Counted from the stretch's first letter, positions 12,201 through 27,100 are shown. The stretch: DNA of 64,000 nt from Paragonimus westermani (GCA_008508345.1 QNGE01000278.1:212674-276673); one strand, 5' to 3'. The notes: generated from the sequence alone by a model not told the origin. Program-made: numbers and translations.

Positions 12201-15200
12201 GCCCGGAGTTTCACACGGGGGCGGTTTTGTAACCCTTGACACGGTTATGCACATGCTACCGTCCTCACTCCCAGTGACAAGTCTTAAGCCCCAAAAGATA
12301 GAAGCAAGATCACATTACGTCAGACGACCTATGAAAAGCGGAACACCGTCAGACTGTCCTAATTTTGTTCGCCATTGAGTGCCAACTGCAGACAAGTAAC
12401 ATTACGCTTGGTAGAGGGGCAAGCAAGGAATTGACATTTTTTATTAAATTGGTATTACTAAAAGAGATTGGAGAGCCAGTCAGCAGGCCCTAAACCCCTG
12501 AAGCATATAATGCCATAAGAAAAGTAAGCTTCACAAATTGTATATGGTGTAGATTAATGATAGCACCTTTCCTAAACATCTACAAGCTGTTATCTTGGAC
12601 TGCACCATTGATGGTATAAACTGACACTGATTTGAGATTGTCTCACTTCCAACCCTTTTTTAGCCGAACGAGCATTAATAGAAAAACCCATGCACTTTAC
12701 GACAGGTATGAACACAAAAGACGGCATAGCAACAAAGAGGTGGTTGTGGTCTTCAAATGGTCGGCCTGATAGTCACAAACGAGAAGTTCACCGGTAACGT
12801 TGCAAAGGTCAGCATACAATCTCAACATGATTTCCTATGAAAAACATTAACAAGAATGTATCATCATCCTGCAAACGTTAAGTGCGATATAAGTCGGAGT
12901 TTGTCTACTTTGATGACCATCTGACTAAAAGCGTTACGTAGTGAACCGAAATCAGGGAGTGACGCTATTACCAACATAGCCATCTGTCAAAACGTTTATT
13001 ACAGCTTAAAATTGCTGGTTCCTGGTAACCAACTTGACAGGACTGGTCGCAACTGTTTCCAATTCCCTCTAGCTAGTTGGTGTACTAAGCCAATTTAGTG
13101 AATGTTTGCATACCTCCATAGTGGACCGTCTAAGTGGATTTCACTGTTCTACTACTCATCCGCGTAGACGTGTTGCCTGTTGTTCACAATCCCTCTAAGC
13201 CCTAATTTTTTGAGAAAAACAGTTGGACGTTAATTTACTCAGGTTGTCGAGTCTACCAGTACAGCAAAAACTGCTGTGCAACCACGCTCGCAATCTTCGT
13301 TCATGCATAAACTGTTGGTTTCACCCTGTTTCATTACGGAACTAACAATGCTAACAATTGTTATCGTGCGTAGAGTTAATCATTTTTAGTTATCCGAGTG
13401 GAACTGATACAGTTTTTCAACAACCACCTGTTGGCGCGTGCCACTCTACCGTTTAGCCTGACCAATATTGTGCATAACTCTGAAAGCACGCTCAAGGGAA
13501 CGATCATCATATAAAACACAATGGTCAACAGGTGACCGTTCACAAAGTCACATTTTACCAAACCGTAAGTCGATATGTCATCTAGTCTGATTAAAAAGTG
13601 AAATGGTTGAAGATGCTTCCGTGGTGCCTCACGGATTATCTCATAACACATAGTTGATAAATGATTAGGCAAGGGTAACGGTAGGACAGCCTAAAATTGT
13701 CCCCTTCTTTGTCGTATACTACAACTACGCCTTTCAAATCCAAAGTGGGTTGGGGAAACGACACAACAAAGAAAGAATTCAACGACAGAAAATTATTCTC
13801 CCTCTCTATAGTCTTATATGAATGATTGGGTAATTGCATAGGAAACCATCCTTCGTCCTGGATGATCTTACTGTCCACATGTTACACAAAATTAAAAACA
13901 GAACCATTAGTAGCGGATATCGTTAATTAACCACCAGATGAAAAACGGTAACAGTTTGGCGTGAAATGGGATAAACATATGATTCAACCTGTTAGTCCCT
14001 AGTTTCATACAAAGCAATGTTTACTTTGGCAATTAAGCAGTCAGGAAGCGTGTAAAACTGAGAAAGCCTCTGCAAGATATTAACTCCCTGAAGGCTTCCA
14101 TCGCACAACTTCACCGTCAGTTCTTAAGTCGGGGGCAGACCAGTTAAATAACATCCACATCGACGTTATAGATTAATTGCCATCTCCCAACAATTCTCCA
14201 TTCCTCTAGGTGAATTATGAAAACCACATAAAGAAAAGAAATCCATGATTAATTAGGCGTTGGATTTACTTCTTCTGGTCGACTCATCGCTTCACTGGCA
14301 CCTGCCTTAACCAGTGCATCAGAAGCCGCGACTACAGTGTACGTTGAAATGAACAGTGAGTTGGCGTTCCTAGTGTAAGTTCTGGTTATTTGAGTCCATG
14401 CGTCTTTCATCGTGCTAAACTGAGCCTCGTCGCTATCTGCTCACTACTTGACTTCACCACCGCATACGTACCGAATTCAGCCGAATCAACAGAGCGAAAT
14501 CATACATCGATAAATGCCGTGCTTACCGTATTTGATATTCTTCTGTAGTCAAGCTTTTACAGCCGAGAAAAACTGCTTCATTTGTGGTCCTACAACTGCA
14601 ACTTTTAAATATGGGTGAGTTAGTTTCTGAACCTAAAGATACAAACATTTGAGAAAACGTTCCGCATCTCCAAACTCCAAGCGGAAATTGTACTTATCAC
14701 TATCACCCTGTTACCAAAGCAGCTTTCTATGTCGAAATTACCTAAATAGAATTTTACAGTTTGAAGTGGTTATCAGTTAAAACAAACTTGGCATTTGTAC
14801 GAGGTAATCAGTCAGTTTTTCGTAACAAGGACATTTCGTTTCAGTTAAATATTATCTATCGGTGACAGTGTAAGAACCAGACTTTCGATGACTCATCTAT
14901 TCAACCACTGTTTCAGGAGCATTTGTGAAACTGAACTTGTAAAAATGTCGGATTCTCGCAACCGGAAAGGCCTAAATGTACCTAGGAGATTAGGAACCGC
15001 TCACTTAAATTTGGTCGAGATCCACACTTAATGTGTGCTTGTTACTCTTCGATGAATACCTTTATTCTCACTTAATAGACAGATACTTGTTCACACCGAT
15101 TAATTGAACTGCAACCTCATTCCTAACAGATGCAGCAGACAGGCACCTTTTCAGGCCGTCACTGATTCCCACACCCAGTCGGTCTGTGTCCAACGTCTTT

Positions 15201-18200
15201 GTCACCAAACCCGAATTAGTACTCCACTTATCTGCGCCAACATTAGAAACGAAACAAACATCTTGAACAATAGAATAATGAACAGATTCACTTTGACTAG
15301 CTCTTAATGGAAAGACCTCATACAGTTGGAATAAACTAATACCGTTTTACTGCAAAGAACACCTCACAGAACTCTCCGTGGTATAAATGTTCTCAAAGAT
15401 GTCATTTATACAAAATAAACCGGTAGTGGCCGCACGCCTCCAAACTGAGTTACTAACATCAAATTTAGGATAGCGGAAATCTTTTCGTGGCAACATAACT
15501 AAACACTGTGTCAAGGAAGCGTCGGGTTCAGGAGCTATTACTTTTGTGTACATAAATCAGGCCTGGGTTAACTGACTGTGACCATTTTGGCAAACCACCC
15601 GACTCCGGGATTAGAAAGACAAAATTGGGTTTGAAAGTACGCGGTAGACCGATGACAGTTTATGTTGGACTTTCGTGCCTGATATAATAACGAATAACAA
15701 TCTGTTTTTAAACTGTATTCGTTTGTTCAGAGCAGCTTCAGTTAAGATCAGTGTTGTTTGTCTAGAAATAAACCCTGACTGGAAATTCCACCTAGTTTGT
15801 CCCAAAGTGCGCATTTTGGTTATAAATACAATAGACTGAGAATTATGCTTTTCCGATGATTTCTAATATTTTTGGTCATTCCGGCAAATGAAAAACCACG
15901 ATTAGCTTGTGGCCTGCCACGTTTTTGTCAGCCTTGCCTTTACGGTAGGTTTGACTGGGACCAGTGTTTGCTTGCACGCTTCGCGTCGTTGACTGTTTGA
16001 CTGAGACGAATAAATGGAACAGAGAGCCATGCAGGAAGCGTACTCATACGTTTGAATACGCACTGGTTCTCGGCAAGATCGTCTGGCAACCTGCAATGAT
16101 AATAACAGGTTGATTAAACGTTGTTGTAACCCAACTGGCCAAACGATGTTCATGAACGTGGATGCTAATCTCAAGGTCAGGATAGGAGTCGCTGTTCACC
16201 AGCAAGCTGCTGAATAAAAATGGTGCAAGTTAGCTGAAAAACGATTATAGAATATATATGTCCTCCACTTCATGGTAACTTCAGTAGGCATTCATCTAAT
16301 TGTTTGGCACTTAAACACCTTGAGCTGACATCCGTTCCAAGTATCTCCATAGTACTTATATCCAGCGCTCACATGCTCACAGATGGTTCAAGTGAAAGCG
16401 AAAGTTAGCGGTCCAAAATGTGAGTATCAGTAAAGTTTTCCCGGTCACCGGTAAAATATACCCTTAGTCGGAAATATTTTACATCATTATACTTGCCCTA
16501 CGAAACTGTACTCACCAATTTTGGAATCTTGTCAGACTTAAACCCATTCTGAATAGTCTTTTCAGGTGGAACTTCAGTGTGTATGTCGGACCGTTCACAT
16601 TACAAAATGTTGATGTTGTTGTAAAGGTCAGTTGTCTAGCTATGACGTTGAAGGCAGGGTCGTCTGTAGGATGTGTTGTTGATCGTTTCCCCCCCAACTG
16701 GTGCCACATAGTCAAAACTGGACTGGGTTTAGTCACACTAAATAATTCGTTTTCAGGGTGTCACGAAGAAACTGGACTTTGATTGTTATGTCATTGTTTT
16801 CAAGGCTTCAACAGGAGCTTACGAAGAAATAATGTGCATGCGTATGAAATAAACTGTGGAACTTGACTGCGCGTTGACGACTCCAGTAAGCCAAACGTGT
16901 TACATACTTTGTTTTGCTTAGATAGTACTGTTATGATTGAATCTATGAACTGAACCCTATTGTCTTCTTTATTCTATTTGCAGCAGTCATTGAAGACACA
17001 AGGAATAGCAGTTGGCAAGGCTGGCACAAGAATACCGCCAAATATGTCGGTGTAAGTCCCCATCAAGTGATGTCGTGTTCTATACTGAGTTCAAAGTGTT
17101 TTCCGCCGGAATATCAAGTTTCATTCTTCTCATACCAAAAGCAATAAAACGTGGTCTATGAAAAAAATGTATCACACTGACGATAGTTGGCCGAACACTG
17201 TAATTCTACTAAATTATAATCCTTTGCAAAGTGTCAGAAGAAGTGAGTGGCAATATGACAATATTCCGAGTACGTTGGTCAGCCTCTTAAAACAACCGTT
17301 ACAAATATGCATGGATGATGTCAAATGGGGCACAGTTGAAGAGGTAGAATATAATCGGTCACATGATGAAGCAACTGACATTCGGTGAACCGAAAACTCT
17401 CAGGCTCTGCCACTCTAAGACTACTGGACACCACAAGTCTGACTACTACGTCCCTCACTTTGGTGGATAACACAATTCCTGGAATAACTCACTGCACCTA
17501 AGAAGGGTTGAATGGAATTTAACCAACTCGAAAAGCAGAATATTTTTTCTGCTGGTCATCTGAATGAATTCCATAGCAGCAATCTGAAACCTTCTCCCAT
17601 TATAGATTAGTTTACCTGATCCACAGTTCTAACACAATTATGCTTATACAAAATTAGTTTTCACCAATTTTCATGCGAAACTGCTCACTGTACTTCTGAT
17701 TGTCAATTGAACTCTCACAATCTTGGGTAACACTGAAATCAACTTGACCGCCCAGTAACGGATAATATCTGTAACCCAAATCTTATCCATAACCAAAATC
17801 TTCTACTACACATCAGTAACATTCATATCATTACTCTACATAGTTCTGGGTAAAAACAATGAAAATTTACCAAGCCAGTTATTCTATTCCAATTTCCTTT
17901 TTATTGATTCAAAGAGTCTTCTATCTGACAGAACTGTTGAGATGGAACGGCGTTTTCCTTTGCCGAAGCATTTGAATTAAATTTTGGAGAACTTTCTTCC
18001 TTAAGATTTATGAACCACTCCGACATGGTATCCCATTGAAGTCACGTTTCGTTGGCATTAAGCAGAAAACAGTAGTTTCCTTTGTAAACTTTGATCATTT
18101 TCAGCACCTTGAGAGAAAAGTATAAATCCATTTCTTAGAATACGTTGGGCCGAGCGTGACGTTTATAGAAGAGGGTAGCATTAGCCGTGGGGCACATCAC

Positions 18201-19800
18201 ATGGAAAAATTACAAATGAGATATCTGTTTGTTAAAAAATGCTTCATTTAAGTGAGAAAGTTGATGGTGTGTAAGAGATTTTCTAGCTTTTAAACGTATT
18301 GCACTGATAACAAGAATTGAGTACGACTTCAGTCAACGACATATCAGCCCGACTTTCTGAAAAGGAATAAATGTTTTCACGACAATATGGGACATCCATT
18401 TGTGGATCACCCGTTCTACATATGAATTGAGAGGAACGATTGTGAACACAACCAGTCGTAGTTAGTGTTTACCAATTGAACCTATTCATCATGTTACCTG
18501 ATGAGCATATATATAGTACATTTGTAATGATACCTCAACCCACCAGTTTCCACAGTGTCCTTTGAAATGTGACTAACAAATAGAATTGGTGGATTGAATG
18601 TTTTCAAGGGAACAGAAATAAGGCCTGAAAATAATCTTGGTGATCTTTTCTCACACGAACAAAGCAGTTACAGTATTTTCAATAGAATAAGAAACTATGA
18701 AGTCATCGTCCACGCAAGATACCACCGGTTATCTTTGGAATGTACACCATTGCCACATGTTAAAAACACCGTTTAGTTGTGTTGACTTCACAAGGTCGGT
18801 GTTAAATGCACTAGCTGATATAATGGGATTAGCGAAACATTTGTTTACTTCGACATTGGCTATTGCGAATAAACCCGTGCACAAATCACCCGTTGTTTAC
18901 TTCGGCAACAAAGGTTTGAAACTCCAAACTTCTCTAGACTTTCAGTATCTTTTCTGATATCTGTTTAGGTCATTGTATTTGGTGGTATTACAACTTCATC
19001 CATGTGTTCAGTGAGAAACCTGTCTCAAATCTCTCGTTAAGAAATGGAGTGTGTTTGTCGAAAAACTTGAATCTAAAATTTCTTCGATGAATTGTGACAT
19101 CTCGATAACATACATCTCTGACAAAGAAGCTATCTATGCTTCTTGCAGCAATCATCTCTCACCGAGCATATCTCCTGCTTGAACGGCACCGACTTCACTC
19201 GGAACTGTTGTATCTATAAAAACGCCTAGTGAATAATGCGATTTGTAATCACTGTTGACTTCTCGATAAACCTTCTTCACTTAACACGTGGTGGATATCA
19301 GTCAGTAATCCAATCACTGTTTCTCAGTTCATTTGGTTAATGACATCAACCCGGTAGGCTGACCGCTAAAGACCAAGGGTTTAGCCAATGACTGAAATGA
19401 GACTGAAGAATGATTTGCAATTCTATATCAATATGTTGGATAGAATCGTTTTCTTGTGCAGTAAGTATACGATGAATAATCCAGAAAAGGTATCGTCAAT
19501 TCCACAGTACTACGTAATAATGGTTTAGTTTATGTTCAGATGTATAGAATGAGTTGACTTCTCTTGAGCGTAACCTTGATAGCCAAAGCAAAAGAATGTA
19601 CTGTAGATATTAATAGAATTAATTTGTCACCGAAATGATTAAACGTGCAGAGGTGTAAAGCCCCTGCCCCCCGATAGATTTTTTGTATGGTTGTTCACGC
19701 AGCTTCTCGAAACGGACAGTTTAATTCGGCCCACTCGGTCAATTGACCTATGTCCTACTGAACGAACTTAGGGTTGTTTTGAACAGACCGTTCCCAGGAC
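12201..19800. other. Long interval without recognisable genes
   Basis: Scattered open frames under 100 codons on both strands and no recognised domain. Base composition resembles the flanks. I see no repeat structure. Confidence 0.4.
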
Positions 19801-22800
19801 TCTGCAAGTTTTCACACTCGAATTCAAAAAGTCGATCAGATTAGTAGGTGACGTCCACGAAGAATCAACAACAATAGTTATGGAGGAAACCCTAGCAGCG
19901 TCAGGTTATTTTATCTACTGTGTGGGAGTAATATATCAACCAACCTGCGTACTCAAAATTCCTGCAAACCCGAGTAGAGGCAGCACAAATCAAAAGATGC
20001 ACCTGTATAGATCGCGTAGAATGAATGCTGCAAGAAATGCAGTCATTTCTGAGCTCAGATTTATCCAGTACTACCACCTGTATTTTTCCTTTCCAGGAAG
20101 ATTTAGATTAATTTAAACATCCGGGAAACATATTCAAGCTTTTCGATCGTAACTTTGCTTTTCCTCACTGTTCTTCAACCTGCGCTTATCGGTTTCGGCC
20201 AGTTCCAATCATTGTTAGACATCTGATATCAAATTTCACCCAATACTGTTTGTCCGTTAAGTGTGCATGGAAGTAGGGTCCACATTTTCTCTGGGCTAGG
20301 TAACCAAACTGCATGTACTGCACAAGAGACGTGAGTAAGTCCGTATTCGAGGTGGACAAACGTATCAATGTCCTATCTTGTTCCTTGAACTTTTCAAGCC
20401 TAGTTGTTTTTAGACGATAATTATAACACTTGTTTGAAAGTCAAGGTAACTCAAGCACTGTAGCACACACTAGGTTTAAAAGCGGCGATAGGAACTTTCC
20501 CTTTTGTGTACCGGTTGTTGTTTGCCGTAGGCCAGCGTATAGATAACCTGCTAGAAATCAGTTACTATGGTTTACAAGCAAACGATAATCAGACAAAAAG
20601 GTGGTCATGGAATAGAAGCAGCTAGAAAAAGAGTTACCACTAGGAAGCATCCAGTGAGGTCGGAGTTCACTGTCTACATAAGACCCAAATTAAATTCAAA
20701 TGTAGTTGTATCAAGAAGGTTTGGACATATATTTTATAAGCAGATAGTCCAGGAAGCGGGAAAATTGACTATCACTAATGTCGAAATTATTAGATCTAGC
20801 TGAAACGATGCAGTTTTTGGCACGAACTCTCGGGTCCCCACCGATTTTCAACATGTGGTTAACGAGGTGTTGCCCCATGTGCAGCTCGTTGTTTTATCTA
20901 AGTCTATTTCCGCTGAACATCTCTTTTTCGTCATGTATAGTTAGGTACACACCATTCGTCGACTCGTGTACTTATAAGGAGGTGATAGATTCTTACTGAC
21001 TTCAGTCGGCGCACCTAAGAAAACGCTGCTACTTCCTCATATTAGATTGTGGTTTCCGCGGTCTTATAAGTCGTTTTATTGGTCCAATATAGAAGAAAGT
21101 GTCCTATTGCAGTTTCATTTTCATTAGAGCTTCCCTATGGAGCATATGACTGTCCGGACCAGAATTTCTGCTTCATAATCCCTGGTTGTGAGTTGAATGC
21201 ATGGACCACACCTTGAATACGACTGCAATCGACATGAATGAATCACCATATTCAAGCGCTAAACCGTAATCCCATTTGAGTATGGTTCTGCACAAAATGT
21301 CGGTTTTACAGAAGAGTGATTAAGGTTTGACCTATCTAATAGAAAACAATGGCACAAATGGATCAAATATGGCTTCAAATGACACTCAGGTTGATTTGTT
21401 TTATTATAAAATGTAAGTAGTACTATGCAAAGTGGTGCTATTTTGTCAACTTCAATGTGTTATTATGGAGCATTTAAAATCTGCACGATTCATATTGATG
21501 GGATACGCTCTTTTGCAATCGTAGCCAGCTACACGTTGGCTACTTGCTGCCATATTTCCGTTAGAACTGCTTGAGAGACTAAGGCACTTAATATCGGTTG
21601 GATTTTCCGGAACTGACATTAAAAGATCACAGAACACACTCATGATTAGTTGAACCCCGTTGGTTGCATGCGCCATCACCTAATTCATTCCATGCATTAC
21701 AATTCCACCAAGTGCTGCATGTTCACTATAAGAAATCACCAGATGGCGGTCGATTATTTGACGAAATACAGATCGATGGTAGAAGACCTCATCATAGGGA
21801 CTTAATTAAATGAGTCGTGCTTCACTCTCTCCCTGAGTTACTGTCTGATCAACTGGGGAAGTATGTTAGTCTTTCTAGATCACACTCTCATTGGTTTCAG
21901 CTGCAGTTAATACGAAAGCACGTGAAGCCATAGTTGTTATTTCGAAATGTCCATGCTTCCAGGTAATCACGATGCACCCGCTCAACAGCTTGAGTTGGAT
22001 TTTTTATTTTTTTAAAATGCCCACTTCAGAATGACCTCATACTGACTCTGCTGTTGATTCAGTGCCTAGCATAGTGCGGCATTTGGTAGTTGCGGTAGGA
22101 TGACAGGGTAAGTTCACGCGAAAATCGATAGATTGAAGCGAGAGTTATATTAAGCCAATGTTAAATTACTTGTCCAAATTAGCCTTTAGACAGCGGACTT
22201 ACCAAGTCCTGAGGACTTTTGATGCGTTAAATAAAAGGTGGCCGATAGCAAACAGAGACCATATACTCGAATTTTATGAGCTCTAATGTCAGCAACAGAT
22301 GTTTTATTTTATCTCGGGTGAATAACCGTCCGGGCGTTGGGCAAGAAAGTTGCCGATACTTCTCTAATTAACGAACTAACGAATGCTTAGTGTTCTTGTC
22401 TACTTTCCTCATAGTATTAAGTACCCCAAGCCAGACTGTAAGCTCTGGTTTTACTAACCCTGCTAAACAGTTTTAGATTTTTGATGGGCAAATGGGGATC
22501 TATTTCAATTCAAGTCGAAGGTCACACATTTTTATTCTCAGTTTGCCCATTCTGATTGGTCTTCTATCCGAGCCCTTTAAATAATCCTAGGCTCGAGTAA
22601 GCTCTGATGAAACCTAACAGCACACACACAAATACAATTACAGCCAGATCAAACCGCACGTTCTATTTGTAATCCGCTGGTTCCCCACCAAAAAGCGTGG
22701 GTTACACGCCTCACGTATAAAACCCTTGTCTTCCAGCCTCTCGACCAAGGTCCCAACCTTGTGTTATCTTACCCACAAAATATCGATCGCACAAAAGCAT

Positions 22801-25572
22801 TCTGAGTTCTGAGAAGAAATGATAAACCGTATTCAACTACATTACAACCTCACCGTTTCAAGTGATGATTTTGTTAAGTTCAACGGATGTTTTTTCAGAA
22901 CGCGATTAGGCTTGACTTCAACCGTCTGGTTTTGATGTGATATTTGCTTGGTTACAAGTTCTTTTAGTCTCCCTGACAAAACAACGCAAGCCTGAAGTAT
23001 CTTTCTGCTCATATGTTAGAAGACAATACAAGTGAGTTTAAATGGCTCCTGCAGCTGTTTCGTACATTTTTGTCAGCATCTACTGAGCTCGTGACTCACA
23101 GATAGAAATCACTGTAACTGTGGGTTGCTGATGTAGTAACTGTTTTTATACGTCCGTGTTCTTCTTAGTCACTGTCCCGAACTCAGTGGATGATGTACAA
23201 TCGGCGACTTGGTTGCACTTGTTGATTTCTAATATTTTTTGTTCTCCTAGTTTTGCAAGCCTTTTCGGTATAACGTTTCCTGCTGCTTTGCGAGGCAGCA
23301 TTACCATAGCCCGACTGTTTGACTTCAGGTTTTCAACTCAAAAAAGTGGTTGTCGGTTAAGGCTGGCTGTTGTTAGGAGAATGTGTCTGCGTATTATTTT
23401 ATGAAGGTGCATATGACACTAATTAAGGGTTCCTTACATCTATTTATCACTGAGGATACACGTTGTTACACGTGCTTTCTTGGGCGTTCTGCTAAAAATG
23501 TTATTCCGTCCAGAATTATTATTTCATCTTGGCGTTTTTCGAACAAGTAGACAAACCAAGAAGATTAAAAGTTGCATATATTAGTAATTAAACTGTGAAA
23601 ATTGAGCTCAGGTAACTCAAGTAATCGAGCGCTATTTCCTCTCAAGCATCGGGCACCAGAAGAAGAGACCAGAGGCGTTAAAGTGATTAGCAATGATCGT
23701 TTACCGAAAGTTCTTCTTCAGTGAACAAAACAATAGGTTTTGAGTTTAAAACTCTATGTAGCTGACATATACAAACTATTAACTGGTCGCCGCGGGTTGT
23801 TAATCTATTGTTGAATGCTACCAAACGGTATATTGTGTCTCTTCTGCGAGGAATAATGCGGTAGCACAGTTAGAATTAATTGTGGAATAAGTGATCTCTA
23901 TCAATATGAACACCGTTTTCTCCCTCTTCACCAACACTAGACAACCGCATAATCACCGTTTGCGAATTTCTCAATTGTGGACTTTAAATCCTACCCACTT
24001 TGAGGTCAGTACTCGAGTCAAAGGCATTTGGGCCCGAGTTTAAGTTCCAGTCAGAACAAGAACGGTTACATAACGGATAAGCTTCAACAAAGAGGAAAAT
24101 TGAGTTATTTTCCTCGTTTGTTCAAACTTAGAATCGCTGTATGTGTGATTAACCCACACATTCTACCAAGGAATTTATAGCTGTTCATTATTAGATGTTT
24201 CCTTATAATTATACTGTCGATTTCGTTCTGCGACAGTACTTCGCCTCCACACATGACCTACTTAAATCCACTCACTTGGGACGAACATCGTTGAAAACGT
24301 CTGCCTTGAGAGATGAATCTTTCACCGGATTCAGTCAGGTCGATGAATCATTTTCTTTGTTTTATGGACATTTTTTGTCAGCCGAGTTTATTCTCAACCG
24401 AGTATATTAATTAACGCAATACAAATTAATCCCAACTAAGTAGTAATCTCACTTATACGACGTGTCTTTGGTTAATCCATCTAGTGACTCAAAAAACGTT
24501 CAAGTAACAAGAGCGATTGATCTGACGTACACATACCCTGGTATCATTGAATTGCTATTATCTTTTTGCTCCGTCTTGCGTAATTGGTTTAAAACCGCAC
24601 ACAGAGTTAGCATTACCGTATCGATCACATAGATCGGACGATTTTAAGCTGAAAGACAAATCACCTGTCCAAAATGAACACCAATTAGAGGTAACCACAA
24701 CCTTTGCCTTTGGAAGAACACTATCTGGATAGTGTGCGTGCTGAGACGGTGCTGCTAGCTTTGTACAGTTTAAGTTGATCAACTCTGTGACTACTCACCA
24801 ATAATGCACCAGGTACACTTCCATAAATTTTGACGGGCTGAATGTTTGCACAATGCCTCTAATTTCTGCTGAACTTTTGCAGTTGATAAACAACAAAGTA
24901 GGATTCGAGAAGTGCGACGAAAGTGCCCCGCATGTGAGCTGTCGCCTCTGATTTTGAAACAGTTTAAACACAGTAGACTAGCAACGACCCCTTGAAACCC
25001 AGTTTAACAAGTACGCAGAAACAAAACAAACCGTTACTCTCCCCAAATAAATAAGCCTTAAGATAATTTTGATGAAGGGGTGACTTACTACTTAACTATG
25101 ATGAGATTCATTGAAGATCCAACACTAAGTAACAAATAATTACTACACACTCGCAAGAATGATGCCTCTTGAAGTCACATGCTGCTGTAAAAGCCGTGTA
25201 GGATATTTTGATGTGAGTTACCTTCCGAGGTTCATGTCAAACCACACACACAACAGCAAACGCCCATGCGCTACGAAAGCTGCTACAGTTATAAGACAGC
25301 ATCAGTATATTGTTTGGCAAGATTCATAGATCGCTTTCTGTACTAAATTTCCTGATATACAGTCCACTTTCTGCAAGCACGTAGGTTGAACAGTCACCAC
25401 ACACCAAAATGAATATCCCAAGTGATTTGGTAGTAATGTATGCGAACGGGAAATATTACTGTTTACATATATCAACGTCTTCTTGTACTCCAGTTAAATA
25501 TTGCTGACTAACAGTGATTGAACGGAGTTGAGGTTTACTATGCATAGTTCGAAATCCTGTTGTATTTGGCAC
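19801..25572. other. Long interval without recognisable genes
   Basis: Open frames of 60-86 codons only, none resembling a known family. A CTGAGGA at 23451 is followed by a CACGT/ACGTG stem but lacks GAAAC. No other feature was supported. Confidence 0.4.
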
Positions 25573-25585
25573 TCTTATAACTTCA

Positions 25586-25851
25586 TCAGTGCGGGAAGAA
25601 GACATAAGTGGCGATATGTTAACATTCCGCTTACCCTCATCAGTGATAAACGTAAAACATGCGAGTTACATAAAACGGACATTTACAGATAGACAGGGTA
25701 TGGACACGCATACAATCACACATACCTATTATGTCATCATCAGCACTGCAACCTTATGGGTTGCTTCAACCAATTTTGTGTACATAGCATAACTTCGCTC
25801 ACAGTCAGTAGCTTCGAGTTTTCATGACGTAACAGTGGTTTGAGTGATCTA
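25586..25851 (-). repeat. Left arm of the PLE-c inverted repeat
   Basis: 266 bp, the reverse complement of 26989-27252 with few mismatches and a 2-bp indel near 25608. In minus orientation it encodes the same PLE C-terminal residues as the right arm (SLKPLLRHENSKLL) followed by the same 3' untranslated DNA. Confidence 0.85.
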
Positions 25852-25889
25852 GGTGGACCCCGATAGCAAAATTTTATTCTCCCCTTGCG

Positions 25890-26300
25890 TAAATGATTCC
25901 TCCAAACTAGCAGAGATATTAGAGTGCATGTCGGTGAGTTCCTAAGCTTTGATTGACGTTGATTGCTTTTTTGCAAACGTTCCCGTTCGCGAGACAGTTG
26001 AGTTTTTATGTGGTTTTGTTTTGAGCCAAAATTGTGTCATAGGTGTACCGCTTGAATATCTAAAGGATCTCATTTCACTCTGTACCGAAAACATCAGACT
26101 AACCTTTGCGGAATTTTCTTATAGTCTTCTTGGGAATGATAGAACGGCAAGTTCCAGATAACATTGCCATGGCGTTATTTTACAAACTTTATGTTGATGA
26201 CATTTTGAATTTTACGAACACTGACAATTACGAATTGTTTCTTAACGCTCTTAACATCCGCTCTTCATCTGAACCTATCCCTGTCTCTTGAGAAGGAATC
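25890..26300 (+). pseudogene. Reverse transcriptase fragment of PLE-c
   Basis: Two overlapping frames together cover the RT palm. The frame from 25949 reads IDVDCFFANVPVRETVEFL, a decayed motif A (SLDVxSLFTNVP in relatives), and runs to LTFAEF. The second frame (from 26106) picks up at FLGMIERQVP and continues to YKLYVDDILNF, which is motif C with YVDD intact. Between them the motif B block (DGVAMGSPLGP in relatives) is missing, a deletion of roughly 20 codons. In addition the frame shifts twice, since the downstream endonuclease frame is again in phase with 25949. Not functional. Upstream fingers are absent. Confidence 0.7.
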
Positions 26301-26323
26301 TAGCGGCAGTTTAGGTTTCTTAG

Positions 26324-27100
26324 ATGTACTCATCAACAGGAGTGTGGATGCGACATTACAGCGATCGGTGCGCCACAAAGCAACATGGGGCGGAAAATAT
26401 CTTTAGTTCTCCAGCTTCGCAAGAGCAGGCTTTTTTCAAAACATTATTTCATGGGACCAGGCGTATTCCCACCCCTGATAAGCTGCAGATGGATAAAGAG
26501 GTTCCAAGAAAAACGGTAATGATAGACGGATATCCCGAAAAGTTCATAGACACCCGTAGCACGATGAGCAAATGCAATCAGCCCGTCCAAACAGCTCAAA
26601 AGAATGATATATTCCTGTTTTTGCAATTCAGAGGAGATCATTTGGCAAACGATATCAGGCGCAAAGTGAAACCTGCCCTATCTCGTAAGTACGCGGCTGC
26701 CCGATTACGCTTGGTTCAAACTATCAAAGGACCCATTCTACACATACGCGAACGTAATTTGCCTGACTATTCTGTCTCCCACGTTGCCTGTCAGCTCACT
26801 TGCAGTTGCCGTGACATCTATATAGGCAAAACAGAAAGAAAACTATCCCAACGAGCGGCAGAACACGTCTCGAATCGGTTGAAACAAACGATGGCTAAAC
26901 AAACTCAAACCAGCGAATCCGGTTCTCGAAGCCCCGCATCATCGTTTGTCAGACCTCTCACGATAACAGGTCATCCGATTGACCCATTTAGATCACTCAA
27001 ACCACTGTTACGTCATGAAAACTCGAAGCTACTGACTGTGAGCGAAGTTATGCTATGTACACAAAATTGGTTGAAGCAACCCATAAGGTTGCAGTGCTGA
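26324..27100 (+). pseudogene. PLE-c RT thumb and GIY-YIG endonuclease, long open frame
   Basis: A 258-codon open frame, one of the longest in the window. Residues 101-135 (QFRGDHLANDIRRK onward) are the linker typical of PLE proteins between RT thumb and nuclease. Residues 159-177 read TCSCRDIYIGKTERKLSQR: the CxC pair, YIG and the following basic helix are all kept. Glu180-His181 follow, and residues 215-243 (TGHPIDPF, then LKPLLRHENSKLL and SEVMLC) are the conserved PLE C-terminal part. The domain looks structurally complete and is the best preserved endonuclease here. It has no own promoter or plausible start, being the 3' half of a broken element, so expression is doubtful. Its end is shared with the inverted arm. 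Confidence 0.75.

Noticed and set aside
20176..20205. ctggccgaaacc on the minus strand, like the 3' half of a hammerhead
   Set aside because: No CUGANGA box at the right distance and no stem II.
23448..23485. ctgagga with a CACGT/ACGTG hairpin
   Set aside because: The second core box is absent (ctttc), so it is not a hammerhead.
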